Shown here: piece by piece, positions 33,717 through 43,444 of the stretch
How the letters are laid out: each line of letters begins with the position of its first letter
How positions within the stretch are numbered: the first letter of the stretch is position 1
DNA from: Oscillospiraceae bacterium
Lineage (GTDB): Bacteria; Bacillota; Clostridia; Oscillospirales; Oscillospiraceae
DNA: 64,000 bases
Assembly (NCBI GenBank): GCA_017432615.1
Contig: JAFRIV010000030.1
Coordinates: 20,606-84,605 of the forward strand
Direction of reading: 5' to 3'
The notes under the pieces: model-generated
Database searches by the model: none
The model's input: the letters and a program-made list of their open reading frames with translations, nothing else
What the model was told of the DNA's origin: nothing
Translations under genes and position numbers: made by a program

Positions 33717-34454
33717 TTACAGACTGTTGCGGTATTCATTGGCACTCATACCGGCAATCTTTCGGAAAACGCGGGCAAAATGTGCCGGGTCGGCATATCC
33801 TACCATCTCTCCGATATCTCCGATCCGCAATCGGGGATCCGCCAGGAGTTCCTTGGCAGCATGGATGCGCTTTGTATTCAGAAGATCATAAAAATTTTTA
33901 TGGGCATATCGATTGAGTAGTTTGGACAGATGCCACTGTGAAACATAGCAGGCCTCTGCCACTTCCTGCAATGTCAGCTTTTCGGCATAATGTTCATCCA
34001 GATAAGCAATGGCACGGTTCACAAGAAAGCTTCCTGCGTTTTCCTTTTTCTCGCTTTCTGCTGTCTCCTCGCCTATCTCCCGTCCCAGGCGAGCTGTCAT
34101 GGCTTCCAATGCCTCCCGGATTTCCCCCATTTTCGACGGCTTCAACAGGAACCTTGTAACACCAAGTCGTATAGCTTCCTGTGCATAAGAGAAATCGCGA
34201 TAGCCGGTCAGAACCGTAACCATCATCTCCGGGAATTCGCTGCGCAGTCCCGCAAGCATCGTCAGCCCGTCTGCCCCCGGCATTCGAATATCCGTAAAGA
34301 GGATATCCGGTCGTATCGTTCGGATTAATTTTGCACCGCTCTCAGCATCCTCTGCCGTTCCCACAACCTCACAGGTATAGTCCTTCCAGGGGACCACTTT
34401 TTTAAGGCCTTCTACGATCAGCGGCTCATCATCGACCAGTACAACACGGTACAC
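33717..34454 (-). CDS. AraC-type response regulator (YesN-like)
   Basis: A 245-residue regulator. The receiver domain (1-120) has the phosphoacceptor Asp55 in LFTDIRMPG and the acidic pair VDDEP. The C-terminal AraC domain (about 145-245) has two helix-turn-helices (LTLQEVAEACYVSQWHLSKLL type; DIGEMVGYADPAHFARVFR). It is shorter than the usual YesN (about 500 aa) because the middle region is missing. It follows the two permeases of the importer at 34.5-37.6 kb, and the histidine kinase sits on the importer's other side, so it probably activates that importer and perhaps chbP. Confidence 0.9.
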   Translation of the reverse strand: MYRVVLVDDEPLIVEGLKKVVPWKDYTCEVVGTAEDAESGAKLIRTIRPDILFTDIRMPGADGLTMLAGLRSEFPEMMVTVLTGYRDFSYAQEAIRLGVTRFLLKPSKMGEIREALEAMTARLGREIGEETAESEKKENAGSFLVNRAIAYLDEHYAEKLTLQEVAEACYVSQWHLSKLLNRYAHKNFYDLLNTKRIHAAKELLADPRLRIGDIGEMVGYADPAHFARVFRKIAGMSANEYRNSL

Positions 34455-34495
34455 GGTTTTTCTCCTCTCTGTCGTTCGGTTTTGTTTCTCATATT

Positions 34496-35353
34496 TTATC
34501 CTTTGACCGCTCCGGCCGTCAAGCCTTTTATTATATGCTTCTGCAAGCAGATATAGACTACCAGTACCGGGATCACTACCAACACCACAGATGCTGCCAT
34601 CAGCCCGTAATTCACCCCTGCCTGAGAGCTGATCTCATTAAGCAGTCCGGTTATGGCCCGCTCCTGCGGATACCTCAGGAAAAAAGATTGGGTAAACAGA
34701 TCATTATAACTCCACAAAAACGCAAAGATTGCCACCGTAGCAAATGAAGATTTTGCTGCCGGGATAATGATATGAAAATAAATCTGAAAAACACTGCACC
34801 CGTCCAGATAAGCACTTTCCTCCAATTCGATCGGTACAGACTGAATAAAGCCCATCAGGATGATGATAGCAAAACACAGATTTCCTGCAATCTGCGGTAA
34901 AACTACGGCCAGAAGGCTCAGCCAACGGTTTCCGGTTCCCGCTATGCCAAGCACTGCCTCCATTCGAAACACCGGAATAATGGTGGAAAACACGGGAAAC
35001 ATCATTCCCGCCATAATTAAGCTATGGAGCAGTCCTCTTCCCCGAAACCGGTAACGCACAAGCCCATAGGCGGCAAGTCCGGCAATCACGACCACACAGA
35101 AAGTGACTATACCGGAGATCAGGAAACTGTTCAGATAAGCATTTTTGAAGTCAGCCCGGTGAAATGCTGTAACATAGTTATCCCAGGTAAATGCTTCTCC
35201 AACAGGGAGAGAAAAGGAATCCGACATAATCAGTCCCTTTTGCCGGAAAGAATTCAGAATCACCCAGAAAAAAGGATAGATCGTGGTAAGTGCCCAAAGG
35301 CTTAAGATCCCATAGGTGATTGCCTGGGAAGTTCTTTTCTGTCCATATTTCAT
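34496..35353 (-). CDS. Sugar ABC importer permease (CUT1, MalG-like)
   Basis: A 285-residue membrane protein with six membrane segments and the EAA loop EESAYLDGCSVFQIY. It starts 12 bases after the partner permease, behind AAAGGAG. Again no ATPase is encoded nearby, so a shared ATPase from elsewhere is expected. Inferred cargo is chitobiose or a related oligosaccharide. Confidence 0.88.
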   Translation of the reverse strand: MKYGQKRTSQAITYGILSLWALTTIYPFFWVILNSFRQKGLIMSDSFSLPVGEAFTWDNYVTAFHRADFKNAYLNSFLISGIVTFCVVVIAGLAAYGLVRYRFRGRGLLHSLIMAGMMFPVFSTIIPVFRMEAVLGIAGTGNRWLSLLAVVLPQIAGNLCFAIIILMGFIQSVPIELEESAYLDGCSVFQIYFHIIIPAAKSSFATVAIFAFLWSYNDLFTQSFFLRYPQERAITGLLNEISSQAGVNYGLMAASVVLVVIPVLVVYICLQKHIIKGLTAGAVKG

Positions 35354-35365
35354 GGCAATGCTCCT

Positions 35366-36292
35366 TTACAGGTCTTCAGAAGGTCGGAATACCCTGTTGG
35401 CTATATTGGAAAGCACTACGCCCAGTACAACGATCAGCACTGCAATGGTAGACCCGTAGTCCACATTCATTTTATTAAAGGTCTGATCATACATATATGT
35501 TCCGGTGAGCCACCCCCGGTTTTCCGGCATTCCTGCACCAAACATAACCCACGGCAGATCGAACACCTTCAGCGCACCTGTGATAGCAAGTACCAGGCAG
35601 GTACAAAGAACATTGCGCAGCAGCGGAAGGGTAATAAACTGTGTCCTCTTCCAGCCGTCCGCACCATCCAGCGCAGCTGCCTCATAGACATCTTCAGGGA
35701 TGTTATTGAGCCCAGTAACCAGAATCACGAAATAGAAACCGACATACTGCCACATAACCGGCAGCAGCATTGTAAAAAGAAAATGTGCCTGATCTTTCCA
35801 GTCCAGCCACTGTACAATCATCTTTCCGCTCGGCTTAATTTCTACCGGCAATTTCCCCAGGCTCAGAAGCATTTGGTTTACCATACCGCCTTTATAGAGA
35901 AAGATCAGGTTAAACATCAACCCCAGAGCGGTCGCTGAAATAACAATCGGGAAGAAATAAACTGTCCGGAAAAACTGTGCCCCCACGCGGATGGTATCCA
36001 CCAACAAAGCCAGAATCAGTGCGATCCCCACCTGAAAAACCACCGTGCAGATGATCAGGATGAGTGTGTTCTTCATTGCCACGCGCATATAGGGATCTTC
36101 CAGAAGTCTCTGATAGTTTTCGTACCAGGGGGTATTGACGCCTTCCGGTGCCCTGCCGAGCCCACCGATCTTCAGAAAGGTGTTAAAAATATTCTGAAAG
36201 AACGGATAATACAGAAATACGAACAAAAATGCAAAGGCTGGAACCAGGAAAAGCAGCAGAGGGGATTTCTTTTTATAGATCATAGAATTCAT
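35366..36292 (-). CDS. Sugar ABC importer permease (CUT1, MalF-like)
   Basis: A 308-residue membrane protein with six membrane segments and the EAA loop YEAAALDGADGWKRT. Start choice is uncertain: GTG 36298, ATG 36292 or ATG 36283. AAGGCGG lies 7 bases ahead of 36292, which is used here. It pairs with the permease downstream. Confidence 0.85.
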   Translation of the reverse strand: MNSMIYKKKSPLLLFLVPAFAFLFVFLYYPFFQNIFNTFLKIGGLGRAPEGVNTPWYENYQRLLEDPYMRVAMKNTLILIICTVVFQVGIALILALLVDTIRVGAQFFRTVYFFPIVISATALGLMFNLIFLYKGGMVNQMLLSLGKLPVEIKPSGKMIVQWLDWKDQAHFLFTMLLPVMWQYVGFYFVILVTGLNNIPEDVYEAAALDGADGWKRTQFITLPLLRNVLCTCLVLAITGALKVFDLPWVMFGAGMPENRGWLTGTYMYDQTFNKMNVDYGSTIAVLIVVLGVVLSNIANRVFRPSEDL

Positions 36293-36316
36293 AACCACGC
36301 CGCCTTACAGGAAAAT

Positions 36317-36339
36317 TGGGAGGGCACGAGGCCCTCCCA
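36317..36339 (-). terminator. Hairpin between binding protein and permease genes
   Basis: A 9-bp GC-rich stem (36317-36325 with 36331-36339, 5-base loop) is followed on the minus strand by ATTTTC. Weak terminator or RNA stabiliser after the binding protein gene. Confidence 0.65.
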
Positions 36340-36386
36340 TGAAGAAGTTTTGAATATGGAGCCCCGGTTCAAATCTGCTGTCCGAC

Positions 36387-37637
36387 TCAGTTGAGTGCAA
36401 TTGCAGAGGCAACTGCTTCCTCGGCCGTCATTTTACCGGTGACTACATTCTGAACGTTGGCAAACAGATCACCGCGGGCTTCCGCTGTCAGGCTGTCCTG
36501 AACGGCACCGGCGATCGCCGTTATTTTCCCGTTCGCCTCTGCGGCAGACTGCTGCAGCACATTAAGCCCTTCCGGGCTGGCGCCGTTGACCAGTGCGGTC
36601 ACTTCCGTCGTAACAAAGGTGCTCAGAACTTCATCGGAGGTAAGCTGAGAAACAAAGGCTACTGCTGCTTCCCGTTTGGCAGGATCTTCCCATGCTTTTC
36701 TTGTGATGAAATATCCCATGGAAATTCCCCCGATAGCTTCAGATGCACTGCGTTCTCCTTTGCCGGGAACAAAGGCAATGGCAAAGTCATTCAGATCTGC
36801 CGCATTGGCGGTAAAGTAACCGACCTTCCAGGACCCGTCAATCAGGAAAGCAGCATCACCGGAATTAAACAGTTCCACTGTTTCTGCATCGGAGGCGGTA
36901 AGCGTATTTGCAGGGAAGAAGCCGGCTTCGTACAAAGCCTTGATATCATTGAGTCCGGCTGCCCATTTTTCTGCCACTGCATCGTCGGCATTCTGTGGCA
37001 GATCAAGATGGTTTGCAACCGTCCCGTTATTCATTACCATAAACTCAAACCAGTAGTGCGGAACCTCAACCAGAGAACAGGCAATCGGTGTATAACCGGC
37101 TTCTTTGATCACAGCACAATCGGCAAGAAACTGATCCCATGTATAGTCAGGTCCCGGAACTGCTACGCCGCAATCTTCCAGAACTGCTTTGTTGACGAAC
37201 ATATTTTCCCAATATCCGGAAGAAGGAACAGAATACTGTTTTCCGTCTGCAGCAACCGCCATCATGCTGCTCTTCATGTTCGTGGCATAGTCGGGGTATT
37301 CAGCGCGTATCTCGTCTATGGAAACAACCTTGCCCGCAGAAATAAACGGTTCTGCATCCGCATTGGTAAAGTAGAACAGAACATCCGGCTCAGATCCGGT
37401 TTCGAAGTCTGTTAATACTTTGGCTTTCCACTCTTCATTTGAAGTAGCGGAACCGTCATTGACCTTATTGCCTGTGGAATTTTCGTATGCTTTTACCGCT
37501 GCTTCAAAGTTACCGCGGTTTCCATCGTCTCCGCCGTAAGAGGTAACTACATTCAGAGTAACGGAATCAGCAAACGCAGGGGAAGCAAGACTCATGACCA
37601 TTACAAGAGCCAGCAGCAGAACAAATGCTTTTTTCAT
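36387..37637 (-). CDS. Secreted sugar-binding protein of the putative chitobiose importer
   Basis: A 416-residue family-1 binding protein. Signal peptide MKKAFVLLLALVMVMSLASPAFA|DS has no Cys at all. The mature part has GSEPDVLFYFTNADA, SSGYWENMFVNK and GDAAFLIDGSWKVGYF, typical of CUT1 oligosaccharide binders. AAAGGAG precedes the ATG. It lies between the sensor kinase and two permeases, downstream of chbP and its mutase on the same strand, so N,N'-diacetylchitobiose or longer GlcNAc oligomers are the best guess for the ligand. Confidence 0.82.
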   Translation of the reverse strand: MKKAFVLLLALVMVMSLASPAFADSVTLNVVTSYGGDDGNRGNFEAAVKAYENSTGNKVNDGSATSNEEWKAKVLTDFETGSEPDVLFYFTNADAEPFISAGKVVSIDEIRAEYPDYATNMKSSMMAVAADGKQYSVPSSGYWENMFVNKAVLEDCGVAVPGPDYTWDQFLADCAVIKEAGYTPIACSLVEVPHYWFEFMVMNNGTVANHLDLPQNADDAVAEKWAAGLNDIKALYEAGFFPANTLTASDAETVELFNSGDAAFLIDGSWKVGYFTANAADLNDFAIAFVPGKGERSASEAIGGISMGYFITRKAWEDPAKREAAVAFVSQLTSDEVLSTFVTTEVTALVNGASPEGLNVLQQSAAEANGKITAIAGAVQDSLTAEARGDLFANVQNVVTGKMTAEEAVASAIALN

Positions 37638-37694
37638 GTTTTTCTCCTTTTCATATTTTCTGATACGGGAACCCTTTCAGGTTTTCCTACTGTT

Positions 37695-37700
37695 ATTATA
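37695..37700 (-). promoter_or_regulatory. -10 element of the importer at 37.6 kb
   Basis: TATAAT on the minus strand, 57 bases ahead of the start, with no recognisable -35 at the right distance. This is the pattern of an activator-dependent promoter and fits control by the adjacent YesN-like regulator. Confidence 0.5.
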
Positions 37701-37780
37701 AGGAAAAAGATCTGAAAGAGGAAGATTTCTGCTTGCCTTTTCTTGTCTTTTGTTGTTGTGATGATCACAGAATCAAGGTT

Positions 37781-39484
37781 TTATTCTTCTTTTGAAATGG
37801 GAAATCGCACATATGCCAGGATTCTGTCCTCTGTGATCTGCTCCAGGCGCAACTCTCCCTTTTCTCCGTATAGAAGATTCAACCGCTGCCGCAGATTGCG
37901 AAGGCCGACGTGCCCGGTAAGTTCTGTATCCGCAGTCGGCGAAGCAAGCATCGCAACTACTGTTGCACGGTCTTCCGCTGTCATATGTCCTTCATGCTCC
38001 ACCTCGATGACAGCGTCTCCCTCTTCCTGCCTTACGCGCAGGCACAGTCCTCCTCCGTGGTTTCCTGTCAGATCATGCTCCACGGCATTTTCTGCCAGCG
38101 GTTGTAACACAAGGCGCGGAACAAGTACTTCTGTCATACTATCATCAATTTCTCTGCTTACCACAAAACGTGTACCGAGACGTTCCCGTATGATATATAG
38201 GTAAGCGTCCGTATAACGAAGTTCCTCCCGTAATGGGATCCGGCTGCGCCCGTCTCTCGCAAGTGCCCCATCCATCAAAACAGACAGCGCCTCGATCATT
38301 GCACTGACTCTGTCATTTTCTGCAAGGCGGGCTTCCCAGTTAATGATTTCCAGTGTGTTGTTCAAAAAATGCGGATTGATTTGCGACTGCAGTGCTTTCA
38401 TTCTGGCCTGCTGCAGTGCCTGCTGTTCCTGAAAAGACCGGTCAAACTGGTTTTTCAATTCTGTCGACATCCGGTTAAAATGATCAAACAATGTTTCAAA
38501 TTCCCGGCTGCCCGCATTTTCCGGAATTACATATCCCCGTTCCCCCTGTTGAAGCTTTTTACTGGCTTCTTCCAGTACCATCATTGGTTTTGTAACGTAC
38601 CGTCGGAAAAGCAAAAGGACAACGAAAAGCAGCGGAATAGCCAGCAGCGCGACAAAAAGTCCTGCCGTACGGATCTCAGGCACATCCTGCCAGAAATGAA
38701 AGGGCGGGATCTTGGCTGTGAGGAGAAGGCTATGTCCGGAAACGCTGCTCCTGAAAAGATACTCTTCCTCACTTTTCGGGTCCTGTGCTTGTGTGCTGAG
38801 AGTTCCATTCTCCAGGAGCAAAAGAGTATCATCAATCTCAAGGGTAACGGTCTGGCAGATCTGCCTCACCGCTTCCAATGACTGAAACAACACATTCCTG
38901 TCACACAAAAGTACTACCGAAGCATATGGCAGAAAATGGCTGTCCAGCAGGTTGCGCGCCACATAGAGTTCTCCGCCGTATTCCAGAAGAAGAATCCCAG
39001 TATCAATGTTTTTCATTTTCTCCAGAAGATCCTTTTCCACCGTATCTCTGTATTCCCGCTGGGAATTATACCCGAAATCTCCGCGCGAAGCCACATAAGG
39101 CTGCACATCGATTTCTTCCCAGAAGGTAATAAAAGCAGCGGGAACACGTTCATCTCTTGTAAAATTCTGCTTCAGATAATCGGTTACAACCCGATATAAT
39201 ACTGCCTTGTCTCCGTCTCGTTGGAAAAGCCGGTAAGAATTGCGTACAACTCCGTCATAAGAGACTGCCTTGGAGGCTTCAAATACGGCATCCATACGCA
39301 TGGCAATCTGCTCTAACGCATTTGCTGCGCGCCCCTCCAGTTCCTGCTGCAGCGACCGTTCATAGCTTCTGCCGATCAAACTCCCGGCCAGGACCATCAC
39401 GCTCATTACAGGCAGAATCCAGCATAGCAGTACAGCTGCCATCAATCGTGCATGGAGAGAACGCGGACCGATTGTATTTTTCAT
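37781..39484 (-). CDS. Sensor histidine kinase (YesM/LytS type)
   Basis: A 567-residue membrane kinase. It has an N-terminal membrane segment, an extracellular sensing region (about 35-275), a second membrane segment (about 280-300), a HAMP linker (VTKPMMVLEEASKKL), the His_kinase block QINPHFLNNTLE with the phosphorylated His372, and an HATPase domain (LQPLAENAVEHDL; GLRNLRQRL). It should phosphorylate the AraC-type regulator encoded at 33717-34454; the two genes bracket the importer. The ribosome site is weak (GGGGAAG). YesM-type kinases sense extracellular sugars or the loaded binding protein. Confidence 0.9.
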   Translation of the reverse strand: MKNTIGPRSLHARLMAAVLLCWILPVMSVMVLAGSLIGRSYERSLQQELEGRAANALEQIAMRMDAVFEASKAVSYDGVVRNSYRLFQRDGDKAVLYRVVTDYLKQNFTRDERVPAAFITFWEEIDVQPYVASRGDFGYNSQREYRDTVEKDLLEKMKNIDTGILLLEYGGELYVARNLLDSHFLPYASVVLLCDRNVLFQSLEAVRQICQTVTLEIDDTLLLLENGTLSTQAQDPKSEEEYLFRSSVSGHSLLLTAKIPPFHFWQDVPEIRTAGLFVALLAIPLLFVVLLLFRRYVTKPMMVLEEASKKLQQGERGYVIPENAGSREFETLFDHFNRMSTELKNQFDRSFQEQQALQQARMKALQSQINPHFLNNTLEIINWEARLAENDRVSAMIEALSVLMDGALARDGRSRIPLREELRYTDAYLYIIRERLGTRFVVSREIDDSMTEVLVPRLVLQPLAENAVEHDLTGNHGGGLCLRVRQEEGDAVIEVEHEGHMTAEDRATVVAMLASPTADTELTGHVGLRNLRQRLNLLYGEKGELRLEQITEDRILAYVRFPISKEE

Positions 39485-39554
39485 AGCTTTCTTCTTCCCC
39501 TCTTACAGCATCACAGAGGGAGGGTGCCAAGCATAGCAGGCCCCTCCCCTTTTT

Positions 39555-40964
39555 CTATAATGACAAAGAACTGCGCCAGACAGCAATGCTCCGTTCTGCC
39601 TGTTCTCCAGTTTCTGCTTCGGCTGCCATTCTGAGCAGCGGCTCCGTCCCGGAGAAACGGCAGATTACCCAGCTCCCGTCCCGGAACCAAGTCTTTACAC
39701 CGTCTGTTCGATCCACTTTTTCAACATCGTCAAACAACGGCAGATACTTTTGGGCATAAAGCTTTTCCTGCAGTTGCTGTTTGCCTTCCGCCGTCAGATG
39801 AAAATCCATCTCTCGATAGACCAGCTCACCAAACTGTCCGGTGATTTCCCGGTACAGTTCTGTAATGGATTTCCCCGTTACTGCGATCATCTCAGCGAGC
39901 AGTGCCGCAGCGTAGATTCCGTCCTTGCCGGAAATATGTCCTCGTACAGAAAGACCGCCGGAACTCTCCCCTCCGATAATTGCATCTGTCTCTGCCATCT
40001 TTGCAGAGATGTACTTAAAACCCACCGGAACTTCATAACAGCACTGTCCCAAACCTTCCGCTACGCGGTCGAGCAGGTGTGTTGTGGAATTATTCCTCAC
40101 ACAGGGGCCCTTCCATCCGCGTACCTTCACCAGATAATAATAGAGCAGTACCAGCAGATGATTGGGATGAAGAAAGCTGCCCTTTTCATCGATTACTCCC
40201 AGACGGTCAGCATCTCCGTCGGTTGCAATCCCGAAATTGCAGTGTGTGTCTGTCACCACATAAGAAAGTGGGGAGAGCGTAACAGCATTCGGCGCCGGGA
40301 GTTTTCCCCCGAAGAGTGTATCATGCCGATCATGGATCACTTCCAGATCACAGCGGCAGGTTGCCAGAATAGTGCGCAAACTGGTTTGGCTTACGCCATA
40401 CATCGGGTCCAGTGCAATTTTCAAGCGCGCATTCCGAATAGCATTGGTATTGATAAGTTCCAAAATGCTGTCTATATACTCATTGGCCGGATTTTCTTCC
40501 CGCACCAGCCCTCTTGATAACGCTTCTTCATAGGGAAGGCTTTGAATGGTCGCCGGATCAAGCTGAGCAATAATCTCTTCAATTTCGTTTGTTACGGTTT
40601 GATCTGCATCTCTCCCGCCCTCTGTAAATACCTTGACGCCGTTATAAACAGCGGGATTGTGACTTGCAGTGACCATCATCCCGAAGGGCATATTTCTTGT
40701 TTTTACAGTATACATTAAAAGCGGCGTCGGAGAGGATCGATTTACCATCAGCACCCGATATCCGTTTGCCGTGAGTACTTCCGCTATCCAGTGTGCCGAT
40801 TCTTTTGCCAGAAAGCGCCGATCATATCCTATGGCAATCTCTGCTCCGGTTATGTTTTTTCGGTCCATCAACCTGCATATTCCCGCTGCAAGCAGACGGA
40901 GATTCTCTTTTGTAAAGCCATCTGCAATAACATCTCGCCATCCGCCTGTTCCAAATCGAATCAT
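39555..40964 (-). CDS. Phosphohexomutase, probably acting on GlcNAc-1-phosphate
   Basis: A 469-residue alpha-D-phosphohexomutase. It starts MIRFGTGGWRDVIADGF in type (FGTGGWR phosphate loop), has the phosphoserine loop TASHNP (Ser101), the metal loop DGDADRLG, the sugar loop GGESSGG and the C-terminal phosphate-binding RFSGTEP. It begins within the stop of chbP (ATGA overlap), so it probably handles the phosphorylase product, converting GlcNAc-1-P to GlcNAc-6-P. The mutase-plus-chitobiose-phosphorylase pairing is also known from Vibrio chitin catabolic clusters. Phosphoglucomutase or phosphomannomutase activity cannot be excluded. AAGGAG precedes the ATG at 40964. Confidence 0.85.
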   Translation of the reverse strand: MIRFGTGGWRDVIADGFTKENLRLLAAGICRLMDRKNITGAEIAIGYDRRFLAKESAHWIAEVLTANGYRVLMVNRSSPTPLLMYTVKTRNMPFGMMVTASHNPAVYNGVKVFTEGGRDADQTVTNEIEEIIAQLDPATIQSLPYEEALSRGLVREENPANEYIDSILELINTNAIRNARLKIALDPMYGVSQTSLRTILATCRCDLEVIHDRHDTLFGGKLPAPNAVTLSPLSYVVTDTHCNFGIATDGDADRLGVIDEKGSFLHPNHLLVLLYYYLVKVRGWKGPCVRNNSTTHLLDRVAEGLGQCCYEVPVGFKYISAKMAETDAIIGGESSGGLSVRGHISGKDGIYAAALLAEMIAVTGKSITELYREITGQFGELVYREMDFHLTAEGKQQLQEKLYAQKYLPLFDDVEKVDRTDGVKTWFRDGSWVICRFSGTEPLLRMAAEAETGEQAERSIAVWRSSLSL

Positions 40965-43363
40965 CTTTTTTCTCCTTTTCGTCCCATAATCACTTCTGCG
41001 TGGCACACACTGCCCTCGGGAAGAATCGGCAGAATATCCGTTTCTTGCCCGTCTGACAGGATACGGGCAACTCCTTTTTCCACCCCGTCCGGATTCAAAA
41101 CATGGATGATATAGGTGCTTCCCCTCCATTTGCGGGTAACGGAGAATTCCTTCCATTCTGATGGGATACAGGGATCAACAGCCAATCCATTAAAATCCGG
41201 TCGAATACCTAACAGGTACTGTGTCGCTGCATAATATGCCCATCCGGCCGAACCTGTCATAAACGGATGGTGTGCTCTGCCAAATGCTGTGTGTGCTTTC
41301 CCTGCCACGAACTGGCAATAGCTGTATGGTTCCGATCGGCGAATTTCGATCCTGTCATTCTGCAGAGGCGGACATAAGGCGTTATAAAACTTCATAGCCC
41401 TGCTTCCACGACCCAGGATGGCCTCTGCACACCATGCCCAGGGATTCGGATGGCTGAAGATGGATCCATTCTCCTTGAGTCCGGGATAAACGCGTGTTAC
41501 AAAGCCGATTCCGTCATCCGGCCTGGTATAGCAGGGAGCATTCAGCATCAGTCCGTATTCTGTAAAGAGATAGCGGTCTACCTGATCCATGGCGGAAATG
41601 CCCTGCTGATGTGTTGCCGCGCCGGAAATCACCGCCCAGGTGTTAGATTCCATGTGTACTTTTCCTTCTTTATCTGTCCGGGTGCCGATTTTCCGGTTAT
41701 CTGCCGTAACGCCTCGGATAAACCATTCTCCGTCCCACAGAAACTGTACGCATTTCTTTTCCGTCCGATCTGCCAGCTCGGTATATCGGTATGTATCCTC
41801 TTTCTGATTCAGGGCCTCCGCCAGTTCACAGAAGCGCCGCAACGCCCATATATGCAGAAAGCTGACCATGGCGCTTTCTCCGCCGCCAAGGTTCAGGCAA
41901 TCATTCCAGTCAGCGCGAAGGCCTTTACAGATCCCGTTTCTTCCGATCTCTCTGGCAGAAAAATCAAGAATACGTTTCAGATGTTCGTATACACTGTCTT
42001 CTCCCCCGTCTGCATAGGTTACAACCTCCTCAGCGAAAGAAAAGTCACCTGTCTCCTTGATATACTGTACAACGGCTGAAACAAGCCACAGCGCATCATC
42101 TGCGCAGGCATCTTTGATTCCATGGACAATCTGCGCCTTTTCCGGCATTGGGATCACTGTCGGAGATCGGAAGGATTGCTGCTCCTCTTTTTTCCCTTCA
42201 AACCACCGCGGTTCAAACAAGTGCAGGCCATAACCCGCCCGGGTCAGCGCTCGCAGAAGTTCTATAAGCCTTCTTCGGCACATGCCGGGATTGGAATGCG
42301 GGATCATCATAGCATCCTGCGCCGTATCCCGGTAGCCTAACCCGACACGTCCTCCAACTTCAATAAACGAAGTAAATCGGGAAAACATCACGTTGATCTC
42401 GCTCTGATACAGATTCCAGATATTGATCTCTGTATTCATTCCTTCATTTGGCGTCCGAATCTGGAGGCAGGAGAGCTTCTCTTCCCAGTAGGCAGCAAGG
42501 CGCCGAAAATCATCATCTGCCCTTCTCTGGGTGTATTTTTCCCTCATCTGCTTTCCTTTGCTGACGTTGCCCTCTCCCAGAAGGAACAGCAGGCGTACTT
42601 CTTCTCCCGGTTGAAGCATCAGTTCTTTTTGGAGGCACCCGCAGTGGTTTCCTCCTTTTTCATAGCTTCCCCGGCAAACACCGCTTTCTACCACGATCGG
42701 ATTTTTTTCGGTGCGGTATGGCCCAAGAAACACATCCCGGAGACATTCAAACCCGTCTGGCTCAAAGTCCGCTGTAAAAAACTGATATCCGTTTTCCTCA
42801 TAATAAAGATCATGTTCAATCACCCCGTCTTCATAACGGCTTCCGGCAGCATAGAGACTCATTTGAAAATTTCGGTTGTCCATATCGATATGATGGAAAC
42901 TGAATTCCAGATAGGAATATACTGAAAGATTACGGACAGTGTCCCCCACATTACGCAAACGCACATCCCAGATTTCTACCGGATCATCCATCGCAGCGAA
43001 CAGCGTCTGGGTGGCATCGATTTCACTGTAGTCGCTGTGATATTTTATATAGCTTAACCCATGGCGGCAGGAATAGTGTTCTTTCGGTTTCCCTACAGGC
43101 TGCCAGGATATTGACCAGAAGTCACCGCTGTCATTATCCCGGAGATACACATAATGACCGGGAGTATCCATCGGCACACCGTTTGGTCTGAAGCGGGTAA
43201 TACGGTGATATTCCGGGCTTTTATACAGAATATACCCGCCTGCCGTATGGTTAAACACCCCGTACAGTTCTCCTACGCCGATGTAATTCGTCCAGCTGGT
43301 TGGCAGGTCGATCTTCTCGATCACATATTCTCTGTTTTTATTGTCAAAATATCCGTACTGCAC
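40961..43363 (-). CDS. chbP: GH94 phosphorylase, probable N,N'-diacetylchitobiose phosphorylase
   Basis: An 800-residue enzyme starting at GTG 43363 behind AAGGAG. The N-terminus (MQYGYFDNKNREYVI), SPEYHRITRFRPN, GHYVYLRDNDSGDFWSISWQ, FIEVGGRVGLGYRDTAQDAM and YADGGEDSVYEH follow Vibrio chitobiose phosphorylase almost block by block, as does the length (about 800). The segment RADWNDCLNLGGGES (Asp485, Asp488) carries the general acid of GH94. The expected reaction is GlcNAc-beta-1,4-GlcNAc plus phosphate to GlcNAc-1-P plus GlcNAc, saving one ATP. It has no signal peptide and is cytoplasmic. It is first of a same-strand series: mutase, sensor kinase, importer and regulator. Cellobiose phosphorylase is the main alternative but less alike. 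Confidence 0.88.
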   Translation of the reverse strand: MQYGYFDNKNREYVIEKIDLPTSWTNYIGVGELYGVFNHTAGGYILYKSPEYHRITRFRPNGVPMDTPGHYVYLRDNDSGDFWSISWQPVGKPKEHYSCRHGLSYIKYHSDYSEIDATQTLFAAMDDPVEIWDVRLRNVGDTVRNLSVYSYLEFSFHHIDMDNRNFQMSLYAAGSRYEDGVIEHDLYYEENGYQFFTADFEPDGFECLRDVFLGPYRTEKNPIVVESGVCRGSYEKGGNHCGCLQKELMLQPGEEVRLLFLLGEGNVSKGKQMREKYTQRRADDDFRRLAAYWEEKLSCLQIRTPNEGMNTEINIWNLYQSEINVMFSRFTSFIEVGGRVGLGYRDTAQDAMMIPHSNPGMCRRRLIELLRALTRAGYGLHLFEPRWFEGKKEEQQSFRSPTVIPMPEKAQIVHGIKDACADDALWLVSAVVQYIKETGDFSFAEEVVTYADGGEDSVYEHLKRILDFSAREIGRNGICKGLRADWNDCLNLGGGESAMVSFLHIWALRRFCELAEALNQKEDTYRYTELADRTEKKCVQFLWDGEWFIRGVTADNRKIGTRTDKEGKVHMESNTWAVISGAATHQQGISAMDQVDRYLFTEYGLMLNAPCYTRPDDGIGFVTRVYPGLKENGSIFSHPNPWAWCAEAILGRGSRAMKFYNALCPPLQNDRIEIRRSEPYSYCQFVAGKAHTAFGRAHHPFMTGSAGWAYYAATQYLLGIRPDFNGLAVDPCIPSEWKEFSVTRKWRGSTYIIHVLNPDGVEKGVARILSDGQETDILPILPEGSVCHAEVIMGRKGEKR

Positions 43364-43425
43364 CGAAGCACTCTCCTTTTTATAGTATTGTTTCCATCAA
43401 TAGCGTAATTTTGCCTTGTTTTGCA

Positions 43426-43444
43426 GTTGTCCCGCTGGGACGAC
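43426..43444. promoter_or_regulatory. Inverted repeat in the chbP leader
   Basis: GTTGTCCC-GCT-GGGACGAC, extended by flanking GTTTTG and CAAAAC, lies 63-81 bases ahead of the chbP start. No T run follows on either side, so an operator or RNA stem is more likely than a terminator. Confidence 0.45.
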
